Below, in pieces: positions 27,048 to 35,118 of a stretch of DNA of 54,764 bases (position 1 is the stretch's first letter; each line of letters opens with the position of its first letter). The notes below the pieces were generated by a model. The model did not search any database, was not told the DNA's origin, and saw only the letters and a program-made list of their open reading frames with translations. The stretch covers positions 1 through 54,764 of the forward strand of contig JAFUUZ010000034.1 in NCBI GenBank assembly GCA_017471285.1, given 5' to 3'. The position numbers and the translations under genes were made by a program. Source of the stretch: Paludibacteraceae bacterium. GTDB taxonomy: Bacteria > Bacteroidota > Bacteroidia > Bacteroidales > Paludibacteraceae.

Positions 27048-27713
27048 ATGTACCGCAAGGAACTTACATATTATTTCTCGACGCCGATAGCGTATATTGT
27101 CATAGGATTGTATCTGTTGGCAATCAGTCTTTTCCTCTGGGTCATTCCCGGTCAATGGAATATCATTGATTCGGGATACGCCCAGGTGGACGGGCTTTTT
27201 CAACTCAGCCCGTGGCTGTTCATGCTGCTCTGTCCGGCATTAACGATGCGGCTATTATCGGAGGAACGTCAATCGGGGATATGGGATCTGATACGGACCA
27301 AACCGGTTTCGCTGTCACGGATCATGCTCGGCAAATATTTTGCGGCATGGACATTGGTGCTGATAGGTCTGCTACCATGCTTCGTTCATTATTTTGTAGT
27401 AGCATATATGGCTGAACCGATAGGAAACCTGGATAGCGGAGCCTTTATGGGGTCATTTATCGGACTGATTCTTCTCAGCGGTACATTCATGGCTATCGGT
27501 CTGTTATGCGCCACATTCAGCAAAAGCCAGATTGTATGCTTCATCAGCGGAGCACTATCCTGTTTCGTGTTTTATTGGGTTCTGTTCCAAGACCACTACT
27601 CTTCTCTTTCCCGCGGCGTGTTGGACTTACGGGATGTTGTTTTCTTTGTTTCTGTCGCCTTGATATTTATCATAGCAGCTATAATTTCCATAGACCGGAT
27701 TACGAGAAAGTAA
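27048..27713 (+). CDS. GldF-like ABC-2 permease
   Basis: A 221-residue, six-helix ABC-2 type permease resembling GldF (YRKELTYYFSTPIAYIVIG, then LLCPALTMRLLSEERQSGI and WDLIRTKPVSLSRIMLGKY). In gliding Bacteroidota GldF works with GldG and ATPase GldA. Neither partner is adjacent, and no gliding genes are in the window, so here it is either an orphan or uses a distant ATPase. The start codon follows a small AAATGGC repeat. Confidence 0.82.
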   Translation: MYRKELTYYFSTPIAYIVIGLYLLAISLFLWVIPGQWNIIDSGYAQVDGLFQLSPWLFMLLCPALTMRLLSEERQSGIWDLIRTKPVSLSRIMLGKYFAAWTLVLIGLLPCFVHYFVVAYMAEPIGNLDSGAFMGSFIGLILLSGTFMAIGLLCATFSKSQIVCFISGALSCFVFYWVLFQDHYSSLSRGVLDLRDVVFFVSVALIFIIAAIISIDRITRK

Positions 27714-27741
27714 ATAACCGGTTATATACCACCAATATAAA

Positions 27742-28263
27742 ATGACAAGAATAGGTCTTTTGTCTGATACTCATGGATTGCTCGACAAACGTGTATTGGA
27801 GCATTTCAAGGATGTAGATGAGATATGGCACGCAGGCGATATCGGTTCGGACGAAGTGTTAAGACGTTTACGTGAATTCAAACCTACTCGCGCCGTTTTC
27901 GGGAATATGGACAGCGGTGATGTGCGATATACTCTCTCCGAATTTTACCGCTTTCGCGTGGAGGATGTGAATGTGCTGATGACGCATATCGGCGGCTATC
28001 CAGGGAAATACAATCCTTGGCTGATTCCCATCTTCCGGAAAGCCGTAGAGCATTATGACGATCCGAACCAGCGCATTGATCTTTTTGTATGCGGACATAG
28101 CCATATATTAAAAGTCCAGTATGATTCACAGTTCAAATTCCTGACCATGAATCCCGGAGCTGCAGGCAAACAAGGATGGCAACCGTGCCAGACATTATTG
28201 CGTTTTACTATAGACGGAAGTAAGATAAATGACCTCGAAGTGATCGAATTAGAGCGAAAATAG
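27742..28263 (+). CDS. YfcE/MJ0936-type metallophosphoesterase
   Basis: Small calcineurin-like phosphodiesterase, 173 residues. The metal ligands are visible in order: SDTHG (Asp/His), HAGDIG (Asp), FGNMD (Asn), MTHIGG (His) and CGHSH (His pair), then NPGAAGKQG near the end. Members cleave artificial phosphodiesters; the cellular substrate is unknown. It starts 28 bases after the permease gene. Confidence 0.9.
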   Translation: MTRIGLLSDTHGLLDKRVLEHFKDVDEIWHAGDIGSDEVLRRLREFKPTRAVFGNMDSGDVRYTLSEFYRFRVEDVNVLMTHIGGYPGKYNPWLIPIFRKAVEHYDDPNQRIDLFVCGHSHILKVQYDSQFKFLTMNPGAAGKQGWQPCQTLLRFTIDGSKINDLEVIELERK

Positions 28264-28314
28264 GCATTTTGTAAAGTCAATTTTGCAAAACATGCTAAAT
28301 AACATAAAAAAAAA

Positions 28315-28346
28315 TTTGGTCATATAAAAAAAAAGCAGTACCTTTG
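28315..28346 (+). promoter_or_regulatory. Promoter upstream of ispE
   Basis: TTTG 28315-28318, 20 bases, TACCTTTG 28339-28346. Transcription should start near 28353, leaving about 127 bases before ispE. Confidence 0.8.
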
Positions 28347-28432
28347 CACCGGATTTAAGAAAAGAACATAAATCCTATAAGTAGACCAATCTTTTTTGTA
28401 CCTTAAATAAACAGACTAATACCTTAGAAAAA

Positions 28433-28465
28433 CAGGCGTCGCGATGACGACTGTTTTCGTTTTTA
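28433..28465 (+). terminator. Possible attenuator or sRNA terminator ahead of ispE
   Basis: ACAG-G-CGTC and GACG-A-CTGT form an imperfect hairpin with loop GCGAT, followed by TTTTCGTTTTT. It lies between the promoter at 28315 and the ispE start, so it could end a transcript of about 110 bases or attenuate ispE. Confidence 0.45.
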
Positions 28466-28479
28466 AAAGAACATTATTG

Positions 28480-29349
28480 ATGCTACTCTATCCTAATTGC
28501 AAAATTAATTTAGGGCTTCGTGTCATTCACAAGCGCAAAGATGGTTATCATGATTTGGAAACCATCTTTGTGCCTGTTTATGCGCTCCATGATGAGTTGG
28601 AAGTGGAAGTTTCCGACCGCTTCTCTTTTACCCAGGAAGGAATCGCAGTAGATTGTCCTGAGGATAACAACCTGATCATTCGTTGTTATCGGCTGATGAC
28701 ATCCCGATATCCCCAGATAGGAAATGTATCTGTTCGGTTTAGAAAGAATATCCCTTTCGGTGCCGGTCTTGGAGGCGGAAGCAGCGATGCAGCACACATG
28801 GCTGTTGCGCTGAACGAATTGTTTGGGTTGGGACTATCCAAGGAGCAGTTAGCAGAGGAAGTGAAACCTTTAGGAGCGGATTGTCCGTTCTTTATCTATA
28901 ACACTCCCTGTTATGCCGAAGGTATCGGAGACAAGTTAACACCTGTTGATTTGGATTTGAATGGCATACGGATTGTTTTGGTCAAGCCGGAAGAAGGTGT
29001 CAGTACACGCGAGGCTTACTCCGGTATTACGACGCACCCGGAAGCGGCAGGACAAATCAAATCATTCTTCTGTCAGAATAGAGGTCTTCGCTCTTTCAGA
29101 GGAAGCGGTCCTTTCATCAATGATTTTGAAGAAACGGTTTTTCCTAAGCATCCCGTTATAGGATATATAAAAAAGCGTCTGCTGGACGCAGGCGCTTTTT
29201 ATGCATGTATGAGCGGTAGCGGCTCAACTGTTTTCGGGCTTTTTAAGAACGATACGGAAAGTAGTACCTACACCGATCTGGCTTTGTTTAAGGAGGAGTT
29301 TTCCTCCATGGTACTGCTCGATGATACGTTTGGCGAGTGGAAGGCCTAA
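28480..29349 (+). CDS. ispE: 4-diphosphocytidyl-2-C-methyl-D-erythritol kinase
   Basis: GHMP kinase of the non-mevalonate isoprenoid pathway, phosphorylating CDP-methylerythritol. Motifs: LYPNCKINLGL at the start, the ATP loop PFGAGLGGGSSDAA, GADCPFF with the catalytic Asp and MSGSGSTVFGLF late. I use ATG 28480; ATG 28444 is in frame but the intervening codons overlap the hairpin. The last 126 bases overlap, antisense, the end of the histidine kinase gene, and codons for KKRLLDAGAF double as that operon's terminator. Confidence 0.94.
   Translation: MLLYPNCKINLGLRVIHKRKDGYHDLETIFVPVYALHDELEVEVSDRFSFTQEGIAVDCPEDNNLIIRCYRLMTSRYPQIGNVSVRFRKNIPFGAGLGGGSSDAAHMAVALNELFGLGLSKEQLAEEVKPLGADCPFFIYNTPCYAEGIGDKLTPVDLDLNGIRIVLVKPEEGVSTREAYSGITTHPEAAGQIKSFFCQNRGLRSFRGSGPFINDFEETVFPKHPVIGYIKKRLLDAGAFYACMSGSGSTVFGLFKNDTESSTYTDLALFKEEFSSMVLLDDTFGEWKA
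29170..29200 (-). terminator. Intrinsic terminator inside the ispE coding sequence
   Basis: A 13-base stem (29170-29182 with 29188-29200, one G-T pair) and five-base loop. On the minus strand it reads GCGCCTGC-GTCCA-GCAGACGC followed by TTTTTTATATA, 24 bases past the histidine kinase stop. Also a weaker hairpin on the plus strand. Confidence 0.8.
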
Positions 29350-30336
29350 TCCCCATCCGCGGTCTTTTGATGTGAAACCCGGCTCGAATATCCGATGCTG
29401 GGTTTTCTTTTCAATACCTTTTCCCGTATCCGATACATCCAACATCAGCTCATGTTCGTTCTCATGCAGTTGCAATACTATTTTCCCTTCTCCGGAGATA
29501 GCATCCACTGCATTCTTCAGCAGATTTTCTACCACCCATTGCATCAGAGGAGCATTTACCATTACTTGCCGTTCCGCCCCCGTCAGCGCTTTGTCATCTA
29601 TTTGTATGCGGCTGCTGACGCGTGCACGCATATAGGAGACTGCATTTTGCACGACGGGCACCAAGTCTTCCAGTTGCAGATCAGGTTCGCTGCCGATTTT
29701 CTGGAAGCGGTCCGCTATCATCTGCAGACGTTCTATATCCCGCTTCATCTGAGGCACATACTCATCGTTCGGATAGGTTTCAGCAAGCAGTTGCTGCCAC
29801 GCATTAAGCGAAGAGATAGGCGTACCTAACTGGTGAGCTGTCTCTTTGCTCAGTCCTACCCACAAGCGGTTCTCTTCACTCCGTTGACCGGTTAGCATAG
29901 TTATCACGGCAATGGCAATAAAGATAAATATTAATGTGAACTGGACATATGGAACATATCGCAGATTAGTAAGCAAACTGCTGTCGTCCCAATAGATATA
30001 CTGGGTGGTAGATTCGTCTATCTTCAGTTCTATAGGGCCATGTTCCCCTACTCCGTTCTTGCCTTCCGGTACATTCCTGCTCGCAAGCACTTTTCCTTCT
30101 GCGTCGCAGATATAGACAGGTATTGTAGTGTTCTTCTCTATGATAGAACTGACGAAATCTATATCCGCGTCGTCGTCCGCAAAGATCAGTTGTCGTGTAG
30201 CGTCAGCCCAAATGGCCATGTTTTTCTGCTCCTCTTCCTGGAGCGAACGGGCCAAGTTGTTGGTAAATAATACGGAAATAGCCACGATTAACATGGCTAT
30301 TACCAATACTATTGTTCCTATTTGTCGGTTAGACAT
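29224..30336 (-). CDS. Membrane sensor histidine kinase
   Basis: A 370-residue sensor kinase: N-terminal helix (residues 7-27), a periplasmic sensor of about 100 residues, second helix about 128-150, H box KETAHQLGTPISSL, then an ATPase domain with N box ENLLKNAVDAI, G1 DTGKGIE, F box HRIFEPGFTSK and G2 WGLGLPLAKRI. There is no response regulator next to it. It is the last gene after the decarboxylase operon, 34 bases downstream of the beta subunit gene, so it may be co-transcribed. Its last 126 bases are antisense to ispE. Confidence 0.9.
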   Translation of the reverse strand: MSNRQIGTIVLVIAMLIVAISVLFTNNLARSLQEEEQKNMAIWADATRQLIFADDDADIDFVSSIIEKNTTIPVYICDAEGKVLASRNVPEGKNGVGEHGPIELKIDESTTQYIYWDDSSLLTNLRYVPYVQFTLIFIFIAIAVITMLTGQRSEENRLWVGLSKETAHQLGTPISSLNAWQQLLAETYPNDEYVPQMKRDIERLQMIADRFQKIGSEPDLQLEDLVPVVQNAVSYMRARVSSRIQIDDKALTGAERQVMVNAPLMQWVVENLLKNAVDAISGEGKIVLQLHENEHELMLDVSDTGKGIEKKTQHRIFEPGFTSKDRGWGLGLPLAKRIIEQYHGGKLLLKQSQIGVGTTFRIVLKKPENS

Positions 30337-30337
30337 T

Positions 30338-30372
30338 CGAAATTACGAATTTTAAATTACGAATTACGAATT
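30338..30372. repeat. ATTACGAA tandem spacer repeat
   Basis: Degenerate copies of AATTACGAATT fill the gap between the decarboxylase beta subunit gene and the histidine kinase gene. Confidence 0.7.
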
Positions 30373-31546
30373 AACCAAGCATCGTCAAGAGCACTCCGGC
30401 AGCTACAGCAGAACCGATAACACCGGCTACGTTCGGTCCCATGGCATGCATGAGCAGGAAGTTAGACGGGTTTTCCTCTTGGCCTACGGTCTGGCTGACA
30501 CGCGCTGCCATAGGAACGGCAGACACTCCGGCAGAACCGATCAACGGATTGATCTTGTTCTTAAGGAAGAGGTTCATGAATTTAGCGAGGAGCACACCAC
30601 CGGCGGTACCCAGACCGAAAGCAACAATACCCATCGTGAGGATACCCAGAGTCTTGAGCGTAAGGAAGCTACCAGCTGTAGCCGTTGCACCCACAGAAAG
30701 TCCGAGGAAGATGACAACAATGTTCATCAACTCGTTCTGCGCCGTCTTGGACAGACGTTCCACTACCCCGCACTCTTTCATCAGGTTACCAAGCATCAGA
30801 CATCCGATCAGCGGAGCTGCATCCGGCAGGATAAGAGCCACGATAGCAGTAATAATGATCGGGAAGACGATCTTCTCTGTCTTGGAAACCGGACGAAGCT
30901 GACCCATCTTGATAGCACGTTCTTTCTTTGTTGTGAGTGCGCGCATGATAGGCGGCTGGATGACCGGTACCAGTGCCATATAACTATAGGCAGCGATAGC
31001 GATCGGGCCCAAGAGATGCGGCGCCAGTTTGGAAGTCAGGAAGATAGACGTAGGTCCGTCTGCTCCGCCGATGATACCGATAGAGCCTGCCTCTGCCGGG
31101 GTAAAGCCCATCCAGTTCGCGCAAAGGAACGTAACGAAGATACCTATTTGCGCAGCTGCACCCAAGATAAGCGATTTCGGGTTTGCAATCAGCGGACCGA
31201 AATCCGTCATGGCTCCTACTCCGATGAAGATCAGACAGGGATAGACACCGGCTTTGACGCCGATATAAAGCACATCCAGCAGTCCGGCTCCTTTGAGGAT
31301 CGCGCCATACGAGTGATAAGCAGGGCTGTTAGGATCCAGGAATGCTGTCCATAACTCGTCATGGAACATTCCTGCTCCCGGCAAGTTGGTTAGCAGCATA
31401 CCGAAGGCTATCGGCAGCAAGAGCAACGGCTCGTATTTCTTATGAATAGCAAGGTATAGCAGGAAGAACGACACCAAGAGCATTACGCCTTGCTGCCAGG
31501 TCATCTGCATGAATCCCATGCCTTGGAAAAATTCAATTATATCCAT
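30371..31546 (-). CDS. mmdB: Sodium-pumping decarboxylase beta subunit (MmdB/OadB)
   Basis: Membrane subunit that couples decarboxylation of the carboxybiotin carrier to export of sodium ions. 391 residues with about ten helices; the conserved [17 protein letters not shown] loop, whose Asp takes part in sodium and proton transfer, and [19 protein letters not shown] [14 protein letters not shown] near the end are present. It follows the biotin carrier gene by 64 bases of repeat. With the other four genes it forms the methylmalonyl-CoA decarboxylase of the succinate-to-propionate route. Confidence 0.93.
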   Translation of the reverse strand: MDIIEFFQGMGFMQMTWQQGVMLLVSFFLLYLAIHKKYEPLLLLPIAFGMLLTNLPGAGMFHDELWTAFLDPNSPAYHSYGAILKGAGLLDVLYIGVKAGVYPCLIFIGVGAMTDFGPLIANPKSLILGAAAQIGIFVTFLCANWMGFTPAEAGSIGIIGGADGPTSIFLTSKLAPHLLGPIAIAAYSYMALVPVIQPPIMRALTTKKERAIKMGQLRPVSKTEKIVFPIIITAIVALILPDAAPLIGCLMLGNLMKECGVVERLSKTAQNELMNIVVIFLGLSVGATATAGSFLTLKTLGILTMGIVAFGLGTAGGVLLAKFMNLFLKNKINPLIGSAGVSAVPMAARVSQTVGQEENPSNFLLMHAMGPNVAGVIGSAVAAGVLLTMLG

Positions 31547-31556
31547 AATTGCATTT

Positions 31557-31607
31557 CATATTACCATTTATTCATTTACCATTTGGTCATATATTGTACC
31601 ATTTGGT
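31557..31607. repeat. ACCATTTGGTCAT tandem spacer repeat
   Basis: The gap between the carrier and beta subunit genes is built from degenerate ACCATTTGGTCAT units. An 18-base stretch (ATGACCAAATGGTAAATG on the minus strand) also occurs inside lysC. Confidence 0.75.
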
Positions 31608-31610
31608 GAT

Positions 31611-32066
31611 TTAGCCAAGAACGATGAGGAGGTCGTCCTGCATTACATTCTGGCCCGGAGTAACAGCGATCTGTTTTACGGTACCATCCTGCTCTGCCAT
31701 GATAGCGTTCTCCATTTTCATTGATTCGAGTGTCAGAAGGGTGTCGCCTTTCTTGACTGCCTGACCCTCGGAAACAAGCACTTTGATTACAGAACCGGGC
31801 AGCGGGCTCTTCACTTGCAAGCCGCCTGCAACAGGAGCTGCCGGTTTCGGAGCTTCAGCTTTCGGTGCTGCTGGTGCTGCGGGAGTTGCTGCAGGTTTGG
31901 CTGCTGGAGCGGCTGCGGGTTTCGGAGCTGCTGCGGGTTTGGCAGGAACTTCTGTTTCTACTTCATATACTTTGCCGTTAACGGTTACGTTCGTTTTGCC
32001 GGCTTCTACTTCTTCTACTGCGCATTTGTACTCTGCGCCATTGATTTTAAATGTGAATTCTTTCAT
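31611..32066 (-). CDS. mmdC: Biotin carrier subunit of methylmalonyl-CoA decarboxylase
   Basis: Biotinyl carrier protein of about 151 residues. The C-terminal lipoyl/biotinyl domain carries ESMKMENAI, with the biotinylated Lys between two Met. A flexible Ala/Pro/Lys-rich hinge (residues about 55-85) links it to an N-terminal segment (MKEFTFKINGAEYKCAV). I start at ATG 32066, which matches family N-termini; an in-frame ATG at 32108 lies in the AT-rich spacer. Confidence 0.93.
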   Translation of the reverse strand: MKEFTFKINGAEYKCAVEEVEAGKTNVTVNGKVYEVETEVPAKPAAAPKPAAAPAAKPAATPAAPAAPKAEAPKPAAPVAGGLQVKSPLPGSVIKVLVSEGQAVKKGDTLLTLESMKMENAIMAEQDGTVKQIAVTPGQNVMQDDLLIVLG

Positions 32067-32141
32067 AAAATTGTTAATTTTCAAATTCGGTTTCTCAAAA
32101 ACCGACATTATTCTTAGCCCTTTCGGGCACGATTAATGCGG

Positions 32142-32528
32142 TTAAAAGCCCACATTGTTCATTCCTATTGATTTCTCATTCCATGCCGTCTCGTGTTTAT
32201 GAAGCGAGATCATAGCCGTAGGAATATCATGTTTCTTGTTTTGCGCGAGATAGAGCGCATAGGCGATAGCAACGACATCATCATTGCTTGCTTCAGAGAT
32301 TGCCATGGCGATAGCAGCCTTCTCTCCTTCTGTAGGTTCGCCTGCAGCTTTCTGAGCAGGCTTTTCTACCGGTTTCTCGGCCTTAGGCGCGCGCGGAGCG
32401 GTGGCTTTCTGCATGACCCATCCAAAGAACTGGAGGATATACACCAAGCAGAAAAGCAACGCCAGCACGATACCAAAGCCCAAGCCGGTTACTATCCATG
32501 TCTCTGCTGTTACTGCTAAAAGTATCAT
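32142..32528 (-). CDS. OadG-type gamma subunit of the decarboxylase
   Basis: A 128-residue subunit with one N-terminal membrane helix (IVTGLGFGIVLALLFCLVYI), a charged Ala/Pro/Lys linker, then a conserved Bacteroidales C-terminal region (EASNDDVVAIAYALYLAQN). Gamma subunits anchor and stabilise the complex. Two bases separate it from mmdA. Confidence 0.85.
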   Translation of the reverse strand: MILLAVTAETWIVTGLGFGIVLALLFCLVYILQFFGWVMQKATAPRAPKAEKPVEKPAQKAAGEPTEGEKAAIAMAISEASNDDVVAIAYALYLAQNKKHDIPTAMISLHKHETAWNEKSIGMNNVGF

Positions 32529-32530
32529 AA

Positions 32531-34087
32531 TTACAGCGGTATATTAGAGTGTTTCTTCAGCGGATTTGTCAGGCGCTTTGTCTGGAGCATCTCGAACGCA
32601 CGGATGATACGGCTACGGGTGTAGCGCGGCTCGATCACGTCGTCGATATATCCGCGGTTGGCTGCCTGATATGGAGAAGCGAAGAGGTCTTTGTACTCTG
32701 CCTCTTTCTCGGCAATGAATTTCTTCTTCTCTTCCGGATCCTCGATTGCCTTGATGGCTTTAGCCTGGAGGACACCTACTGCACCGCTTGCACCCATTAC
32801 GGCGATCTCTGCGTTCGGCCATGCGTAGCACATGTCGCCGCGGAGTTGCTTGCAACTCATCACGATATGGCTTCCGCCGTAGGATTTGCGAACAGTGATG
32901 GTTACCTTGGGAACGGTTGCTTCGCCGTATGCAAACATCAGTTTTGCTCCGTGGTCAATGATACCTGCGTACTCTTGTCCGGTTCCGCAGAGGAAACCCG
33001 GAACATCAACGAGGGTCAGAATCTGGATATTGAATGCGTCGCAGAAACGTACGAAACGTGCGGCTTTGCGGCTTGCGTCGCAATCAAGCACACCTGCCAG
33101 CCAGCTCGGCTGGTTAGCGATGATACCGGTAGAACGGCCGTTGAAACGCGCGAAACCGCAGATCACATTCTTGGCGAAGTCTTTGTGAACCTCCATGAAA
33201 TCTCCGTCATCCACGATGGTGTTGATGATCTCGTGCATGTCGTACGGTTTGTTCGGATCTGCCGGAACGATGTCGTTCAGGTTGTCGTCCACGCGGGTGA
33301 TATCATCGGTGCACTCTACGAGCGGAGCCTCCTCCATGTTGTTCTGCGGGATGAAGGAAACGAGACGGCGTACTTCAGCCAGCGCCTCTTCCTCCGTTGC
33401 TGCTACGAAATGGGTCACACCCGATTTGGTAGCGTGGATCTTGGCGCCGCCGAGTTGCTCTACGGTCACGTCCTCGCCTGTTACGGATTTGACTACCTTC
33501 GGACCGGTGATGAACATATAACTGTTCTGCTCGGTCATCATGATAAAGTCCGTCAGAGCCGGGCTGTACACTGCTCCACCCGCGCACGGACCGAAGATAA
33601 CACTGATTTGCGGCACTACGCCGGAAGCCAGAATGTTACGCTCGAAAATCTCAGCGTAGCCTGCAAGCGCGCAGGCACCTTCTTGAATACGAGCGCCGCC
33701 AGAGTCGTTCAGACCGATGATCGGGGCACCGAGTTTCATTGCCTGATCCATCACGTTGCAGATCTTCTGAGCCATCGTCTCGCTCAGTGAACCGCCGATG
33801 ACGGTTGCGTCTTGCGCAAAGACGAATACCAGACGGCCGTCAATAGTACCCGAACCGACAGCAACGCCGTCACCCAGGAACACTTTCTTCTCCATGCCGA
33901 AATCATGGCAGCGGTGGGTCAGGAACATGTTCACTTCCTCAAACGAACCCTCGTCGAGCAGCATGTTGATGCGCTCACGGGCGGTATAAGAGCCCTTGGC
34001 ATGATGTTTCTCAACGGCTGCTTCACCGCCTCCGGCCATCGCCTTCTCGCGGTTTTCTACTAATCTGTCTAATTTAGCTTGATCCAT
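32531..34087 (-). CDS. mmdA: Methylmalonyl-CoA decarboxylase carboxyltransferase subunit
   Basis: Crotonase-type carboxyltransferase, 518 residues, that moves the carboxyl group from methylmalonyl-CoA to biotin. Both halves are complete: TARERINMLLDEGSFEE, NDSGGARIQEG and FGPCAGGAVYSPALTDF in the first, DVPGFLCGTGQEY, RKSYGGSHIVMSCK and SPYQAANRGYIDDVIEP in the second. ATG 34087 (MDQAKLDRL) is preferred over 34096. It follows mce by 30 bases of CAATTAT repeat. Confidence 0.95.
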   Translation of the reverse strand: MDQAKLDRLVENREKAMAGGGEAAVEKHHAKGSYTARERINMLLDEGSFEEVNMFLTHRCHDFGMEKKVFLGDGVAVGSGTIDGRLVFVFAQDATVIGGSLSETMAQKICNVMDQAMKLGAPIIGLNDSGGARIQEGACALAGYAEIFERNILASGVVPQISVIFGPCAGGAVYSPALTDFIMMTEQNSYMFITGPKVVKSVTGEDVTVEQLGGAKIHATKSGVTHFVAATEEEALAEVRRLVSFIPQNNMEEAPLVECTDDITRVDDNLNDIVPADPNKPYDMHEIINTIVDDGDFMEVHKDFAKNVICGFARFNGRSTGIIANQPSWLAGVLDCDASRKAARFVRFCDAFNIQILTLVDVPGFLCGTGQEYAGIIDHGAKLMFAYGEATVPKVTITVRKSYGGSHIVMSCKQLRGDMCYAWPNAEIAVMGASGAVGVLQAKAIKAIEDPEEKKKFIAEKEAEYKDLFASPYQAANRGYIDDVIEPRYTRSRIIRAFEMLQTKRLTNPLKKHSNIPL

Positions 34088-34117
34088 AATTTTCAATTAT
34101 CAATTGTCAATTATCAA

Positions 34118-34531
34118 TTACTTAGGCTGTTGGCAGAGCTCGGTCAAAACGCCCTTGGTGCTCTTCGGATGCAGGAAAGCGATCATCAGGTTCTCTGCGC
34201 CTTTGCGCGGAGCCTTGTCGATCAGTTGGATTCCGGCTGCTTCGCATTCTGCGAGTGCTTCTGCTACGTTCTCTACATTGAATGCCACGTGGTGTACGCC
34301 GCCGCGGCCTCCGTTTTTCTCAATAAATTTAGCGATAGTGGACTCAGGGCTCGTCGGCTCGAGAAGCTCGATCTTCACTTCGCCCACTTTGAAGAAAGCG
34401 GTACGAACTTTCTGGTCCTCAACGACCTCGATGGAGTAACACTTGTTCCCTGTCAGGAACTCAAAGAACGGTGCAGCCTCTTCAATGGAAGTAACTGCGA
34501 TACCTAAATGCTCAATGTGCGTAGGTTTCAT
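34118..34531 (-). CDS. mce: Methylmalonyl-CoA epimerase
   Basis: Interconverts (R)- and (S)-methylmalonyl-CoA. 137 residues with the vicinal-oxygen-chelate repeats and metal ligands: His in HIEHLGIAV, His in GGRGGVHHVAFNV, Glu in TELCQ at the end. First gene of the propionate operon, driven from the promoter at 34,605-34,636. Its substrate comes from B12-dependent methylmalonyl-CoA mutase (not in the window), which links this operon to the cobalamin uptake locus. Confidence 0.95.
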   Translation of the reverse strand: MKPTHIEHLGIAVTSIEEAAPFFEFLTGNKCYSIEVVEDQKVRTAFFKVGEVKIELLEPTSPESTIAKFIEKNGGRGGVHHVAFNVENVAEALAECEAAGIQLIDKAPRKGAENLMIAFLHPKSTKGVLTELCQQPK

Positions 34532-34604
34532 AATGAAAATTATTTTTTAGTGTTAATTTTTAATGTATTCAACCTTCATATTTCGCAAAACACGAAATCG
34601 GCTA

Positions 34605-34636
34605 CAAAGATACAACAAAAAATTGACATATGCAAG
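34605..34636 (-). promoter_or_regulatory. Promoter of the propionate operon
   Basis: CTTG (34636-34633), 20 bases, TATCTTTG (34612-34605), with CGCGCGCGCG directly upstream of the -33 box. Confidence 0.85.
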
Positions 34637-34684
34637 CGCGCGCGCGTTTTATATGAAAAAAAGTGCAATTTTACGAAGCCGGAA

Positions 34685-34716
34685 TTTGGATATATGGAAA
34701 AAAAGTATTATCTTTG
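34685..34716 (+). promoter_or_regulatory. Plus-strand promoter into non-coding block 1
   Basis: TTTG 34685-34688, 20 bases, TATCTTTG 34709-34716, followed by CAACGGATTT, the same initial sequence as the promoters at 28,339 and 50,644. No convincing gene follows. Confidence 0.75.
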
Positions 34717-34784
34717 CAACGGATTTGAAAATGTCCCGCTACTTTGTTCTTTTCCCGCGTCGATGTACCAACGATGTCATAGGA

Positions 34785-34840
34785 ATCTCCCCCTAATCAC
34801 CCCCTAATCACCCCGTAATCACCCCCTTATCACCCCCTTT
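34785..34840 (-). repeat. Five 11-base G-rich tandem repeats, copy 1
   Basis: On the minus strand: GGGGGTGATAA, GGGGGTGATTA, CGGGGTGATTA, GGGGGTGATTA, GGGGGAGATT. Matches copy 2 at 50,741-50,798 in number and order. Four or five runs of four or more G make a G-quadruplex possible. Confidence 0.85.
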
Positions 34841-35118
34841 TGAGTGCTTGAAACTTCTGTTTTTCCTCGCGGAACGATAGGAACAGGCTCGCCGGTACAT
34901 CGGCGAGAGGTTGACGGATGGCGGAATGGGAATGGAAACCCCACCCGAAGGGTTCTACGGACAGCCACCGGCAGTCCGATCGAGCAAAGCTCTTCACCCC
35001 TCAAGGGAGGGGAAAGGGGAATAGCGGCAAAGGCGCCCAAAGACCAAAGAACTATGTAGATAACGTATACTAATCTTCCGCTGTACGGAGAGATTCGAAT
35101 GGATGAAAAAAAGAAAGA

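Larger units (their letters stand above)
34532..35118. other. Non-coding block 1: divergent promoters, G-rich repeats, hairpin, REP-like element
   Basis: No gene is visible in these 587 bases. In order: the mce promoter; a plus-strand promoter (TTTG 34685-34688, TATCTTTG 34709-34716) reading away from mce; a 21-codon ORF (34731-34796) that I do not trust; five 11-base repeats (34785-34840); a CTCGCCG/CGGCGAG hairpin (34888-34907); then a CCCCACCCGA...CCCTCAAGGGAGGGG element (34936-35016) related to one inside the MBOAT gene. The part up to about 34932 is duplicated at 50,540-50,880. Confidence 0.75.

Noticed and set aside
34731..34796. A 21-codon ORF after the plus-strand promoter of block 1
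   Set aside because: It has no counterpart in block 2, where the promoter is followed by a hairpin, and it runs into the 11-base repeats.
34785..34840. Short regular repeats as a CRISPR array
   Set aside because: The unit is 11 bases with no spacers, and no cas genes are present. The same holds for 49,218-49,276 and 50,741-50,798.
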